This document shows, piece by piece, positions 23,600 through 32,441 of a stretch of 34,415 nucleotides of DNA. Location: positions 1 to 34,415 of the forward strand of contig PALN01000079.1 of NCBI GenBank assembly GCA_002706405.1. The letters are read 5' to 3'. Position 1 is the stretch's first letter, and every line of letters starts with the position of its first letter. Made by a program: the position numbers and the translations under genes. A model generated the notes under the pieces. It had not been told where the DNA came from. It saw nothing but the letters and a program-made list of their open reading frames with translations, and ran no database searches. The DNA comes from Rhodospirillaceae bacterium (GTDB taxonomy: Bacteria; Pseudomonadota; Alphaproteobacteria; Rhodospirillales; Casp-alpha2).

Positions 23600-23628
23600 T
23601 GGACGGGGCCGGTTCGCCCGCCTATAAG
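23600..23628 (+). promoter_or_regulatory. Candidate promoter for serS
   Basis: TGGACG (23600-23605) and TATAAG (23623-23628) are 17 bp apart, 80 bp before the serS ATG, in the 145-bp gap after tatC. This suggests serS and the following genes can be transcribed independently of tatABC. Confidence 0.45.
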
Positions 23629-23707
23629 TGCGCGAATGGGCCCCGGTGCCGTCCGGCGCCGAATGCCCGGTCCGCCATGCCGCCAACGACACCCCGAAGA
23701 GACTGCG

Positions 23708-24982
23708 ATGTTCGACATCAAATGGATCCGTGAAAACCCCGAGACCTTCGATGCGGGGCTCGCGCGCCGGGGGCTGCCGCCCGCCGCCGAAGGGCTGATC
23801 GCGCTCGACAAGAAGCGCCGCGCCGCCGAAACCCGCGCTCAGGAAATCCAGACCGAGCGCAACGCCCTGTCCAAGCAGATCGGCATCGCCAAATCGAAGG
23901 GCGAGGATGCCTCGGACATTCTGGCCAAGGTGTCTCAATCCAAGGACGCCCAGGCCGCGGCCGAGGCCGAGGCGAAGGATGCGGAGCAGGTGCTGGAGGA
24001 AGCCCTGTCCGGCATCCCGAACCTGCCGGCCGCCGACGTGCCCGACGGCGAGGACGAAAGCGCCAATGTGGAAATCCGCAAATGGGGCGAGCCGACATCC
24101 CTTGATTTCGAAGCCCGCGACCATGTCGATCTGGGTGAAGGCCTGGGCCATATGGACTTCGAGAACGCGGCCAAGCTGTCGGGTGCGCGGTTCGTGGTGC
24201 TGTCCGGCCCGCTGGCGCGCCTGGAGCGCGCCATCGCCAACTTCATGCTGGACCTGCACGTCAACGACCATGGTCTGACCGAGGTCGCGCCGCCGACCCT
24301 GGTCAACGACGCCGCCATGTACGGCACGGGCCAGCTGCCCAAGTTTGCCGAAGACCTGTTCCATACGGACAACGGCTACTGGCTGATCCCGACGGCCGAG
24401 GTCCCCCTGACCAACCTGATGGCGGGGGAGATCGTCGACGACGACCGGCTGCCCTTCCGCTATGCGGCGCTGACCGATTGCTATCGCTCCGAAGCCGGGG
24501 CCGCCGGCAAGGACACCCGCGGCATGATCCGCCAGCATCAGTTCAAGAAGGTGGAGATGGTGACCATTTCGGCGCCCGAATCCTCCGACGAGGAACTGGA
24601 ACGCATGACCGGCTGTGCCGAGGCGGTGCTGCAAAAGCTGGGTCTGCCGTATCGCGTCGTGGTGCTGTCGACGGGCGATATGGGGTTCGGTGCGCGCAAG
24701 ACATACGACATCGAAATCTGGCTGCCGGGGCAGGGCAAGTATCGGGAAATTTCCAGCTGCTCCAACTGCGGCGATTTCCAGGCCCGGCGCATGAAGGCCC
24801 GCTGCCGCGTCAAGGGCGAGAAGGGAACGCGCTTCGTGCATACCCTGAACGGCTCCGGCGTCGCCGTCGGCCGCGCCATGGTCGGCGTGTTGGAAAACTA
24901 TCAGCAGGCCGACGGATCGATCACCGTGCCCGAGGTGCTGCGTCCCTACATGGGCGGGCTAGAGGTCATCAGAAAAGCATGA
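23708..24982 (+). CDS. serS: Seryl-tRNA synthetase
   Basis: The 424-residue class II synthetase charges tRNA-Ser. The N-terminal coiled-coil arm covers about 25-105 ([20 protein letters not shown]). Motif 2 is at [14 protein letters not shown] with [11 protein letters not shown], and motif 3 is at [16 protein letters not shown] with [12 protein letters not shown] at 23708 matches the conserved [12 protein letters not shown] start; GAAGAG precedes it. The stop overlaps the surE start as ATGA, giving tight coupling. Confidence 0.96.
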   Translation: MFDIKWIRENPETFDAGLARRGLPPAAEGLIALDKKRRAAETRAQEIQTERNALSKQIGIAKSKGEDASDILAKVSQSKDAQAAAEAEAKDAEQVLEEALSGIPNLPAADVPDGEDESANVEIRKWGEPTSLDFEARDHVDLGEGLGHMDFENAAKLSGARFVVLSGPLARLERAIANFMLDLHVNDHGLTEVAPPTLVNDAAMYGTGQLPKFAEDLFHTDNGYWLIPTAEVPLTNLMAGEIVDDDRLPFRYAALTDCYRSEAGAAGKDTRGMIRQHQFKKVEMVTISAPESSDEELERMTGCAEAVLQKLGLPYRVVVLSTGDMGFGARKTYDIEIWLPGQGKYREISSCSNCGDFQARRMKARCRVKGEKGTRFVHTLNGSGVAVGRAMVGVLENYQQADGSITVPEVLRPYMGGLEVIRKA

Positions 24983-25761
24983 ACCGCCGCCACATCGATC
25001 TGAGCCAGGCCCGGGTGCTCATATCCAACGACGACGGCGTCCATTCGCCGGGCATCAAGGTCCTGGAAAAAGCCGTCCGCGCCGTGGCTCGCGAGGTCTG
25101 GGTCGTCGCTCCGGAAACGGAGCAGTCGGCGACCAGCCATTCCCTGACCCTGCGCCGCCCATTGCGCATCCGCAACATATCCGACGGGCGCTTCGCCGTG
25201 GACGGCACGCCGACCGATAGCGTGCTTCTGGGCGTGAACCGGGTGATGAAGGACCTGCGCCCGGACATCGTCATGTCCGGCGTCAACCGAGGCGGAAACC
25301 TGGGCGAGGACGTGCATTATTCGGGCACCGTGGCGGCGGCCATGGAAGGGGCGCTGCTGGGCATTCCGTCCGTCGCCTTTTCCCAGGAATATGACGACAA
25401 CCGCAACGTGACCTGGGAAACCTCGGAATTCTGGATGCCGAAGATTCTCGAGCGCCTGTCGTCCTACGACTTCAACCCGGCGATCCTGCTGAACATCAAC
25501 ATCCCCGACTGCCCGCCCGACGAGGTCGTGGATATGGAAGTCACGCGCCAGGGCCGGCGCAAGATCGGCGGCGAAATTCAGCAAGGCCATGACCCCCGGG
25601 GCGATGCCTACTACTGGGTCGGCGTGCAGCGCGACGAGGAGGAATTCCAGCCGGGCACGGATTTGGACGCCTGCCGGCGCAAGGTGATTTCCGTGACGCC
25701 CCTGAGCCTTGATCTGACGGCGGGGCGCGAGCTTGACCGCCTGCGTGAGGTTTTCCCATGA
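24979..25761 (+). CDS. surE: 5'/3'-nucleotidase SurE
   Basis: The 260-residue enzyme dephosphorylates nucleoside monophosphates and has broad stress-linked activity. The metal site begins at [32 protein letters not shown] contains the conserved Asn and the Ser-Gly-Thr loop. Length is typical. The start overlaps serS and the stop overlaps pcm, both as ATGA. The surE-pcm-nlpD order is the same as in E. coli, though no rpoS follows, as expected for an alphaproteobacterium. Confidence 0.95.
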   Translation: MNRRHIDLSQARVLISNDDGVHSPGIKVLEKAVRAVAREVWVVAPETEQSATSHSLTLRRPLRIRNISDGRFAVDGTPTDSVLLGVNRVMKDLRPDIVMSGVNRGGNLGEDVHYSGTVAAAMEGALLGIPSVAFSQEYDDNRNVTWETSEFWMPKILERLSSYDFNPAILLNINIPDCPPDEVVDMEVTRQGRRKIGGEIQQGHDPRGDAYYWVGVQRDEEEFQPGTDLDACRRKVISVTPLSLDLTAGRELDRLREVFP

Positions 25762-26432
25762 ACCGGGTCCGCCCCGCGCTGGAGGAGGCCCTGGCGACGG
25801 AGCGTGAGGAACTGCTGGATAGCCTGCGCCGTTTGGGCGTGGCCGACGAACGGGTGCTGGCGGCCATCGGCCGGGTGCCGCGCGAACAGTTCCTGGCCGA
25901 AGCCTTTCAGGACCGGGCCTATCGCAATCTGGCGCTGCCCATCGGGCATCAACAGACCATCAGCCAGCCCTGGGTGGTTGCGCGCATGACAGAGGCGCTG
26001 GAGGTCACCGACCGCACCAAGGTGCTGGAGATCGGCACCGGCTGCGGATATCAGTCCGTGGTTTTGTCGCTGTTGTGCCGCCGGCTTTACACCATCGAGC
26101 GCCACAAGGGGCTCAAGGACGAGGCCGAACGCCGGTTCCGCCACTTCGGCCTGACCAATATCACGACCCATCTGGGCGACGGGTCGCTCGGCTGGCCCGA
26201 TCAGGCGCCGTTCGAGCGCATCATCGTCACCGCCGCCGCCGAGGACATTCCGCCCGTGCTGTTGTCGCAACTGGCCGACGGCGGGATCATGGTGGTGCCG
26301 GTGGGCAGCCAGACCGGTGACGGCGAACAGCGCCTGTACCGCGTCGAAAAGGGGCCGCTCGGCCTGGAAATCGAAGACATGGGCGAGGTTCGCTTCGTTC
26401 CCCTGGTGGCGGGCGTCGCCACCCCGGCGTGA
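25758..26432 (+). CDS. pcm: Protein-L-isoaspartate O-methyltransferase
   Basis: The 224-residue SAM-dependent enzyme repairs isoaspartyl residues in aged proteins. The substrate loop HQQTISQPWVVARMTEAL precedes the SAM motif I VLEIGTGCGYQSVVLSLL; motif II/III regions VTAAAEDIPPVLLSQL and GGIMVVPVG are present. The ATG overlaps the surE stop. The stop overlaps a GTG that can start the next gene (GTGA). Confidence 0.95.
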   Translation: MNRVRPALEEALATEREELLDSLRRLGVADERVLAAIGRVPREQFLAEAFQDRAYRNLALPIGHQQTISQPWVVARMTEALEVTDRTKVLEIGTGCGYQSVVLSLLCRRLYTIERHKGLKDEAERRFRHFGLTNITTHLGDGSLGWPDQAPFERIIVTAAAEDIPPVLLSQLADGGIMVVPVGSQTGDGEQRLYRVEKGPLGLEIEDMGEVRFVPLVAGVATPA

Positions 26433-27490
26433 CAGCGGACATGAGGAAGCAAATGGCCGGGAATTGGCGCGGTATGGGACAAGCGGCAGCGGCGGTCGTG
26501 CTGCTGTGGACGCTGGCCGCTTGCGGTGCCGCCGAATGGCCGCCGCGCGGAGAGGCGACAGGGGCGGCGCCCCGTGGGCAGGTCCAGGCGCGGGCCGCAG
26601 ACAGCGGCGACAGCCGGCGGCGCGACGGCGGCGACCTGACGTTCATCGGCGCCTCGGCCGTGCGGGTCGGGCCCGGAGACACGCTCTACGCCATTTCGCG
26701 CCGACACCGGGTCGGCCTGCGCGCCCTGATCGAGGCCAACGGCCTGGAGCCCCCCTTTATCCTGCACGTCAATCAGCGCCTGGTCCTGCCGCGTGGGCGC
26801 CAGCACAGGGTGTCGGCCGGGGAAACGGTCTATGCCATCGCCCAGAAATACGACGTGGAGCCCAACGAACTGGCCCGCATCAACGGCATCCGTCCGCCCT
26901 ATACCATCCGCGTGGGCGAGGATCTGCTGATCCCGACCGGTACCCTGCAATCGGTGAAAGCCCCGCGCCGCCCCGAGCCGGACCAGGCGGCGGCGCCCCG
27001 GACCCGCCCGCCGTCTTCCGTGCAAGCGGCGGGCCCGCAACGGCCCAAGTCGTCCGTGCAATCGGCAAGGACCGCCCTGCCGGGGCCGCCCAAGCGCAGC
27101 GGCAGGGGGTTTTTCTGGCCCGTATCGGGGGGAAAGGTGATCTCGCGCTACGGGGTCAAGCAGAGCGGCCTGCGCAATGACGGCATCAACATCAGGGCGC
27201 CCCGGGGGACGCCCGTGCTGGCCACGGAAAACGGCGTCGTCGCCTATGTGGGGAACGAACTGCGCGGGTTCGGCAACCTGGTCCTGATCAAGCATGACGG
27301 CGGCTGGATTTCTGCCTATGCCCATACGGACCAGCTGGCCGTGGCCAAGGGCGACCGGGTGCGCCGGGGCCAGAAGATCGCGACGGTGGGGGACACGGGC
27401 GGGGTGTCGGAACCGCAGCTCCATTTCGAGCTGCGCAAGAACAAGCGCGCGGTCAATCCGCAGCAGTTCCTGTCGTCAAAGGCGACGTAA
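26429..27490 (+). CDS. nlpD: NlpD-like LysM/degenerate LytM lipoprotein (amidase activator)
   Basis: The protein has 353 residues if started at GTG 26429; ATG 26441 or 26453 are alternatives. A signal peptide with lipobox LAAC puts the lipid on Cys32. Two LysM domains (about 78-121 and 125-169) bind peptidoglycan, a Pro/Ala linker follows, and a LytM/M23 fold fills 226-347. Key zinc ligands are lost: the HxxxD motif reads Asn250 and Asn254 (LRNDGINI) and the first His of HxH is Gln330 (PQLHFEL), while His299 and His332 remain. This matches NlpD/EnvC-type proteins, which activate N-acetylmuramoyl-L-alanine amidases rather than cut the wall. NELRGFGNLVLIKH also matches E. coli NlpD closely. The surE-pcm-nlpD order supports this. 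Confidence 0.85.
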   Translation: MTADMRKQMAGNWRGMGQAAAAVVLLWTLAACGAAEWPPRGEATGAAPRGQVQARAADSGDSRRRDGGDLTFIGASAVRVGPGDTLYAISRRHRVGLRALIEANGLEPPFILHVNQRLVLPRGRQHRVSAGETVYAIAQKYDVEPNELARINGIRPPYTIRVGEDLLIPTGTLQSVKAPRRPEPDQAAAPRTRPPSSVQAAGPQRPKSSVQSARTALPGPPKRSGRGFFWPVSGGKVISRYGVKQSGLRNDGINIRAPRGTPVLATENGVVAYVGNELRGFGNLVLIKHDGGWISAYAHTDQLAVAKGDRVRRGQKIATVGDTGGVSEPQLHFELRKNKRAVNPQQFLSSKAT

Positions 27491-27492
27491 GC

Positions 27493-27684
27493 TCAGGATT
27501 CGATCTTGCGCTTGGCCTGCGCCAGAAGTTCGCGGGCCATGACTTCCTGGCCTTTTTCGGCCGCCAGCCAAGCCTGCTCGATCATATGTTTGACGGACGG
27601 TGGCAGGTCCGCGACATCGTGGGCCATCTTCTTCAGCCGCGCGATACCGGTTCGCCAGTCTTCATCGTCTGACTGCGCCACCAT
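27493..27684 (-). CDS. Small conserved-looking helical protein of unknown function
   Basis: A protein of 63 residues from ATG 27684 (80 from a start further upstream). DWRTGIARLKKMAHDVADL and the lysine/alanine-rich C-terminal helix (ARELLAQAKRKIES) suggest a soluble all-helical protein. No family is recognised. GGGGAA precedes the chosen ATG. It ends 2 bp from the nlpD stop on the opposite strand, and lies downstream of the DUF815 gene after a 126-bp gap. GC and codon use are like the neighbours, which supports a real gene. Confidence 0.55.
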   Translation of the reverse strand: MVAQSDDEDWRTGIARLKKMAHDVADLPPSVKHMIEQAWLAAEKGQEVMARELLAQAKRKIES

Positions 27685-27795
27685 GACACGTATTCCCCAT
27701 TCCCAAGCGACGGCTAAACATACCACAAATGGCATGCACGGCCAGTTTCCGCATTCAATGAATACGGTAATGTGCTTACAGGGACGTGACAGGAT

Positions 27796-27811
27796 GGCGC
27801 CTTTCGGCGCC
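27796..27811 (-). other. GNRA-loop hairpin at the stop of the DUF815 gene
   Basis: On the minus strand GGCGCC-GAAA-GGCGCC starts at the last base of the stop codon. The 6-bp GC stem with a GAAA tetraloop is very stable but lacks a T-run. It may be a weak terminator or a 3'-end stabiliser. Confidence 0.45.
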
Positions 27812-28668
27812 TATTCCAGGTTTTTACCCAGGCGACCGGCCAGATTCTGAATGTATTGCCAGGCGACGCGGCCGGAACGCGACCCGCGGGTCACGGCCCA
27901 TTCATTGGCTTCGCGGCGCAGGTCGACATCGGGGCCGTCCAGGCCGTAGCGCTTGGCATAGCCTTCGACGATCTGGAAATAGGTCTGCTGGTCCAGGTTG
28001 TGGAAGCCCAGCCACAGGCCGAAACGATCCGACAGGGAGACTTTCTCCTCGACCGCTTCGCCCGGATTGATGGCGGTGGACCGTTCGTTCTCGATCATGT
28101 CGCGGGAAATCAGGTGGCGGCGGTTGGACGTGGCGTAGAACAGCACGTTCTCGGGCCGTCCTTCGATGCCGCCGTCAAGCACGGCCTTGAGGGATTTGTA
28201 GGACGTATCATCGGTATCGAAGCTGAGATCGTCACAGAACACCAGGCAGCGCCGTCCGCCGGCGCGCAGCACCGTCAACAGGGCGGGCAGGGAGGGAATG
28301 TCTTCGCGGTGGATTTCCACCAGCACCAAAGAGCCCGGCTGCGCCGCGTTGATTTCCGCGTGCAGCGCCTTGACCAGCGAGCTTTTCCCCGTGCCGCGGG
28401 CTCCCCACAGCAGGGCGTTGTTGGCGGGCAGGCCCTTGGCGAAGCGCTGGGTGTTGTCCATCAACTGCTGAACCTGCATGTCGATGCCGCACAACAGGCC
28501 GATTTCCACGCGGTTGACCTTGGGCACCGGCTCCAGCCAGGAGGTGTCGGCGTGCCAGACATAGGCGTCGGCAACGGTCATGTCGTTTTCAGGGACGGGC
28601 GGGGGTGCGAGACGGTCCAGCGCGTCGGCGATGCGGTCGAGAACCTTGTACATATCGATGTCAGTCAT
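27811..28668 (-). CDS. DUF815-family AAA+ ATPase
   Basis: The 285-residue protein belongs to the DUF815 ATP-binding family, conserved in alphaproteobacteria and of unknown role. Walker A is GARGTGKS (89-96) and Walker B is CLVFCDDLSF (141-150). An arginine-rich sensor-like segment ATSNRRHLISRDM follows, and the C-terminus has a lid-like helical region. It is predicted to be cytoplasmic. It is divergently oriented from yajC, a frequent arrangement. A helicase-loader or remodelling function is plausible but unproven. Confidence 0.88.
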   Translation of the reverse strand: MTDIDMYKVLDRIADALDRLAPPPVPENDMTVADAYVWHADTSWLEPVPKVNRVEIGLLCGIDMQVQQLMDNTQRFAKGLPANNALLWGARGTGKSSLVKALHAEINAAQPGSLVLVEIHREDIPSLPALLTVLRAGGRRCLVFCDDLSFDTDDTSYKSLKAVLDGGIEGRPENVLFYATSNRRHLISRDMIENERSTAINPGEAVEEKVSLSDRFGLWLGFHNLDQQTYFQIVEGYAKRYGLDGPDVDLRREANEWAVTRGSRSGRVAWQYIQNLAGRLGKNLE

Positions 28669-28754
28669 GGCGGCGGAAATTAAGGCGATGGGAGCATGGC
28701 GTCAATCGTCTGTATCTCGCCGCCGATAACCGGCAAAATTTCGCCGGTTTGCGT

Positions 28755-28782
28755 TTGCATCGCGCGGTCTTGCGGTTATAGT
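28755..28782 (+). promoter_or_regulatory. Candidate promoter for yajC-secDF
   Basis: TTGCAT (28755-28760) and TATAGT (28777-28782) are separated by 16 bp and lie 85 bp before the yajC ATG, in the 199-bp gap divergent from the DUF815 gene. Confidence 0.5.
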
Positions 28783-28867
28783 CCCGCGCACCCAAATAAG
28801 ACGACCGGCTTTCGGCTATCTAAGAACCGCCCCCGACGGTAAATGCGGGGGGAATGAGGAGATAAGC

Positions 28868-29299
28868 ATGTTGATTTCGCCCGCGTATGCCCAGGCCGCC
28901 GGTGGCGGCGGTGGTGGCGGCATTGAGGCGTTCCTGCCCCTGATCCTGATCTTTGTGATCTTCTACTTCCTGCTCATTCGTCCGCAGCAGAAGAAGATGA
29001 AGGAACACAAGGCCATGCTGGAAGCCGTGCGGCGCGGTGACAAGGTCGTCACCGGCGGCGGCATCATGGGCACGGTGACCAAGGTCGGCGAGGGCGACGA
29101 AGTCGTCGTCGAGATCGCCGAAGGCATCAAGGTTAAGGTCCGCAAGAGCACGCTGGCCTCGGTTGAGGTCAAACCCGAGCCCCAGAGCGACTCCGGCAAA
29201 AAGGCCGACAAGGGCGATGCCGCCAACGACGAAGGCGCCGCCAAGAAAAAGCCGGGTGGCCTGCGTGGGCTGCTGGGCGGCGGCAAGAAGGACGGCTGA
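28868..29299 (+). CDS. yajC: Preprotein translocase subunit YajC
   Basis: The 143-residue protein has one membrane span (IEAFLPLILIFVIFYFLLIRPQQKKMKEH, which includes the family hallmark RPQQK). A small beta-rich domain follows (GDKVVTGGGIMGTVTKVG), then a lysine/glycine-rich tail (GGLRGLLGGGKKDG). YajC forms a complex with SecDF at the SecYEG translocon. The tail is longer than in E. coli YajC (110 residues). GAGGAGATAAGC precedes the ATG. It leads the yajC-secD-secF operon. Confidence 0.95.
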   Translation: MLISPAYAQAAGGGGGGGIEAFLPLILIFVIFYFLLIRPQQKKMKEHKAMLEAVRRGDKVVTGGGIMGTVTKVGEGDEVVVEIAEGIKVKVRKSTLASVEVKPEPQSDSGKKADKGDAANDEGAAKKKPGGLRGLLGGGKKDG

Positions 29300-29357
29300 C
29301 CCCTTGCCCTTTCGCGCTGTGATCCGACCCACCCCTGACGTGTCCGGTTAATTACCC

Positions 29358-30941
29358 ATGGTTTATTTCGCCAAGTGGAAAGTTGCGTTGGTGCTGGTGG
29401 TCTGCCTGCTGGGCTTGGCCTATGCCGTACCGAACTTCCTGCCCAAATCGCTGACGGAATCGTTGCCGGGCTGGCTGCCGAGCCAGCAGGTGAACCTGGG
29501 GCTGGATTTGCAGGGCGGCTCGCACCTGCTGCTGGAGGTCGAGGTCGACGAAGTCGTAAAGCAGTACGTTGAAGGCATCGCCGAAAGTGCTCGCGCCGAG
29601 CTGCGCACCGCGCGTATCCGCGCCCGCGCCCTGGGTGTCGACGGCAATACGGTGGTCGTCACCATCGCCAAGGCGGATGAGGTCGAGAAGGCGCGCAATC
29701 TTCTGACGCCGATCGAACCGGGCGCTCAGGTCTCCGTCGACGGGGAGCGCATCACCATCACGCCCCTGGAGCAGACGTTGTTGGAGCGGCGCTCGTCCGC
29801 CCTGCAGCAGTCCGTGGAAATCCTGCGCCGCCGTATCGACGAAACGGGCACGCGAGAGCCCACCATTCAGCGCCAGGGCGATAACCGGGTGCTGGTCCAG
29901 GTGCCCGGCCTGAAGGATCCGGAACGCCTGAAGGCGATCATCGGCAAGACGGCCAAGCTGACGTTCCAACTGGTCGATATGGAAAATTCCGTGGCCGAGG
30001 CCATTGAACGTGGCCGCGTCCCGCCGGGCAGTGTGCTGTTGCAGGCGACCGAGGAAGACCGCGCCGTCGGGCGACAGGACGCCTATCTGGTCAAGCGCCG
30101 GGTGCTGGTGTCGGGCGAGGACCTGGTCGACGCCCATCAGAGCTTCGAACAGCGCACCAACCAGCCGGTTGTCGGCTTCCGCCTCAATGCGCGCGGCGCC
30201 AAGAAATTCGGCGACGTGACGACCAAGAACGTGGGCCGGCCCTTCGCCATCGTGCTGGACAACAAGGTCATCAGCGCGCCGGTGATCCGCGAGCCGATCA
30301 TCACCGGCAGCGGCCAGATTTCCGGTTCGTTCACCGTGCAGTCGGCGCAAGATTTGGCGCTTTTGCTGCGTGCGGGCGCCCTGCCGGCGCCGATTTCGAT
30401 CCTTGAGGAACGCACGGTCGGCGCCAGCCTGGGGGCGGACAGTATCTCCGCCGGGGAAACCGCCTGCATCGTCGGCATGATCGCCGTGATCGTCTTCATG
30501 GTCATCGCCTATGGCAAGTTTGGGGTGATGGCCAACGTGGCGTTGATCTTCAACTTGTTACTGATTTTGGCCGTTCTGTCGGTCATTCAGGCGACGTTGA
30601 CGCTGCCCGGCATCGCCGGGATCGTGCTGACCGTCGGCATGGCGGTCGATGCCAACGTGCTGATATTCGAGCGCATCCGCGAGGAAGTGCGCGCGGGGCG
30701 CACCCCGATCAGCGCCATCGACGCCGGCTATAGCCGCGCCTTGACCACAATCGTGGATGCCAACGTGACCACGCTGATCGCCGCCGTCCTGCTGTACGCC
30801 TTCGGATCGGGGCCGGTGCGCGGGTTCGCGGTGACGCTTGCCGTCGGTATCGCAACATCGATGTTCACCGCGATCATGTTGACCCGCCTTCTGGTCGTTG
30901 CCTGGCTGCGTCGTACGCGGCCGCAGGAACTGCCGGTCTAG
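29358..30941 (+). CDS. secD: Protein translocase subunit SecD
   Basis: The 527-residue RND-superfamily protein uses the proton gradient to pull proteins across the inner membrane. The first span (about 7-26) is followed by the D1 motif LGLDLQGGSHLLLEV (47-61), then the periplasmic P1 domain. Five spans lie near the C-terminus; GMAVDANVLIFERIREE contains the conserved proton-relay Asp. Length is shorter than in E. coli (615) but normal for alphaproteobacteria. The ribosome site is weak. secF follows after 21 bp. Confidence 0.96.
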   Translation: MVYFAKWKVALVLVVCLLGLAYAVPNFLPKSLTESLPGWLPSQQVNLGLDLQGGSHLLLEVEVDEVVKQYVEGIAESARAELRTARIRARALGVDGNTVVVTIAKADEVEKARNLLTPIEPGAQVSVDGERITITPLEQTLLERRSSALQQSVEILRRRIDETGTREPTIQRQGDNRVLVQVPGLKDPERLKAIIGKTAKLTFQLVDMENSVAEAIERGRVPPGSVLLQATEEDRAVGRQDAYLVKRRVLVSGEDLVDAHQSFEQRTNQPVVGFRLNARGAKKFGDVTTKNVGRPFAIVLDNKVISAPVIREPIITGSGQISGSFTVQSAQDLALLLRAGALPAPISILEERTVGASLGADSISAGETACIVGMIAVIVFMVIAYGKFGVMANVALIFNLLLILAVLSVIQATLTLPGIAGIVLTVGMAVDANVLIFERIREEVRAGRTPISAIDAGYSRALTTIVDANVTTLIAAVLLYAFGSGPVRGFAVTLAVGIATSMFTAIMLTRLLVVAWLRRTRPQELPV

Positions 30942-30962
30942 GTGCCGGGGAGAATTTAGATC

Positions 30963-31898
30963 ATGCGCCTGCTCAAGCTTGTCCCTGACGACGTCAACAT
31001 TCCTTTCATGCCGTTCCGCAAGGTGTTCATGACGATCTCCGTCGTGGCCGTCGTGCTGTCCCTGGCCATGGTGTTCGTCAAAGGCATGAATTTCGGCATC
31101 GATTTCCAGGGCGGCATCCTGATCGAGGTCCGCATGCCGCAGGCCGCCGACCTGGGCCAGATGCGCGGACAGTTGGGCGCGCTCGGTCTGGGCGAGGTCA
31201 GTCTGCAGGAATTCGGAAATCCGGCCGATGTATTGATCCGCATCGGCGCCCAGGACGGCGACGCTGCGGCACAACAGGTCGCGATCGAAGCGGTGAAAAG
31301 CGCGCTGGGGGCCGGTGTCGACTATCGCCGCGTGGAATTCGTCGGACCCAAGGTGTCGTCGGAACTGTTGCTCGACGGTGTACTGGCCGTGGCCGTGGCG
31401 ATCATCGCCATGCTGATCTATATCTGGCTGCGCTTTGAGTGGCAGTTCGGCTTGGGCGCCGTCGTCGCGCTGAGCCATGACATTTTCATCACCCTCGGCG
31501 TTTTTTCGCTGCTTGAACTGGAATTCAACCTGTCGACGGTCGCCGCCGTGCTGACCATCGCGGGGTACTCCATCAACGACACGGTGGTCGTGTTCGACCG
31601 CATCCGCGAGGATCTGCGCAAGTACAAGACCAAGCCGATTCCGGATCTGCTCAACGACGCGATCAACCTGACCCTGTCCCGCACCCTGATGACGTCCCTG
31701 ACCACCCTGGTCGCGCTGCTGGCGTTGTTCTTCCTGGGTGGGGAGGTGATCCGTGACTTCTCCTTCGCGATGATCTTCGGCATTGCGGTCGGCACCTATT
31801 CGTCGATCTGCGTCGCCGCGCCGCTGCTGCTCTATACCAACGTGGCCGCCCGCGCCCGCGGGACCGGCGAGGGTACGGAGGCGGCGGAAACGCCGTAA
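30963..31898 (+). CDS. secF: Protein translocase subunit SecF
   Basis: The 311-residue SecD partner has a first span (about 18-40), then NFGIDFQGGILIEVR, a small periplasmic domain, and five C-terminal spans with IAGYSINDTVVVFDRIRED. Length and layout match SecF. GGGGAGAATTTAGATC precedes the ATG. The Mth938-like gene starts 14 bp downstream, giving a four-gene yajC-secD-secF-Mth938 unit. Confidence 0.96.
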   Translation: MRLLKLVPDDVNIPFMPFRKVFMTISVVAVVLSLAMVFVKGMNFGIDFQGGILIEVRMPQAADLGQMRGQLGALGLGEVSLQEFGNPADVLIRIGAQDGDAAAQQVAIEAVKSALGAGVDYRRVEFVGPKVSSELLLDGVLAVAVAIIAMLIYIWLRFEWQFGLGAVVALSHDIFITLGVFSLLELEFNLSTVAAVLTIAGYSINDTVVVFDRIREDLRKYKTKPIPDLLNDAINLTLSRTLMTSLTTLVALLALFFLGGEVIRDFSFAMIFGIAVGTYSSICVAAPLLLYTNVAARARGTGEGTEAAETP

Positions 31899-31912
31899 GC
31901 AAGACCTGACCC

Positions 31913-32311
31913 ATGCCCGGACTTGACGTCACGCCCCTTGTTCCCGCCGGCCGGAAGATCATCCAGGCCTATGGGGACGGGCGGTTCCGGGTCGCCGGTG
32001 AGGCGTTTGAAACCTCGATCCTGATTTGGCCCGAGCGCTGCGTGGCCTGGGACGCACAAAGCGTCGCCGACCTGGATGTGGACGCCCTGCACCTGGCCAT
32101 GACGGGGCCAGCGGCGCCCGTTCCTCACGCGGAAATTCTCATCATCGGCTGCGGTGCGACGTTCGTGGCGCCGCCCAAGGGACTGCGCGAGGACCTGCGC
32201 GCCCGCGGGATTGCCGTTGAATGGATGGATACGGGGGCGGCCTGCCGGACCTTCAACGTGCTTCTGGGCGAAGACCGGCGCACCGCGGGAGCCATTTTGG
32301 CCGTCGATTGA
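31913..32311 (+). CDS. Mth938-like (DUF498) protein
   Basis: The 132-residue cytoplasmic protein belongs to the Mth938/NDUFAF3-like family. The conserved segments are GDGRFRVAGEAFETSILIWPE, EILIIGCGATFVAPP and GIAVEWMDTGAACRTFNVLL. Bacterial members often follow secF in alphaproteobacteria; the eukaryotic relative NDUFAF3 is a complex I assembly factor. The bacterial function is not established. It begins 14 bp after secF, so it is probably cotranscribed. Confidence 0.88.
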   Translation: MPGLDVTPLVPAGRKIIQAYGDGRFRVAGEAFETSILIWPERCVAWDAQSVADLDVDALHLAMTGPAAPVPHAEILIIGCGATFVAPPKGLREDLRARGIAVEWMDTGAACRTFNVLLGEDRRTAGAILAVD

Positions 32312-32441
32312 CGCACTGCAGCACCACTTCCCTTTTTACGCCGTTTTCTGTATGGTTAAGGCCTTCCAGAAGGATTATCCGACTCCCAGAACGGGAAAAC
32401 GATCCAGAAGGACTGCTCCATTACGGAGCCGTGCAAAGAAA

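Noticed and set aside
23390-24841. Minus-strand open frame of 483 codons opposite serS and the tatC end
   Set aside because: It spans two real genes and an intergenic promoter on the other strand and shows only His/Gly/Leu-rich shadow sequence.
27488-27740. rpoS downstream of the surE-pcm-nlpD block, as in E. coli
   Set aside because: No sigma factor gene is present; the next genes are a small helical protein and a DUF815 ATPase on the other strand.
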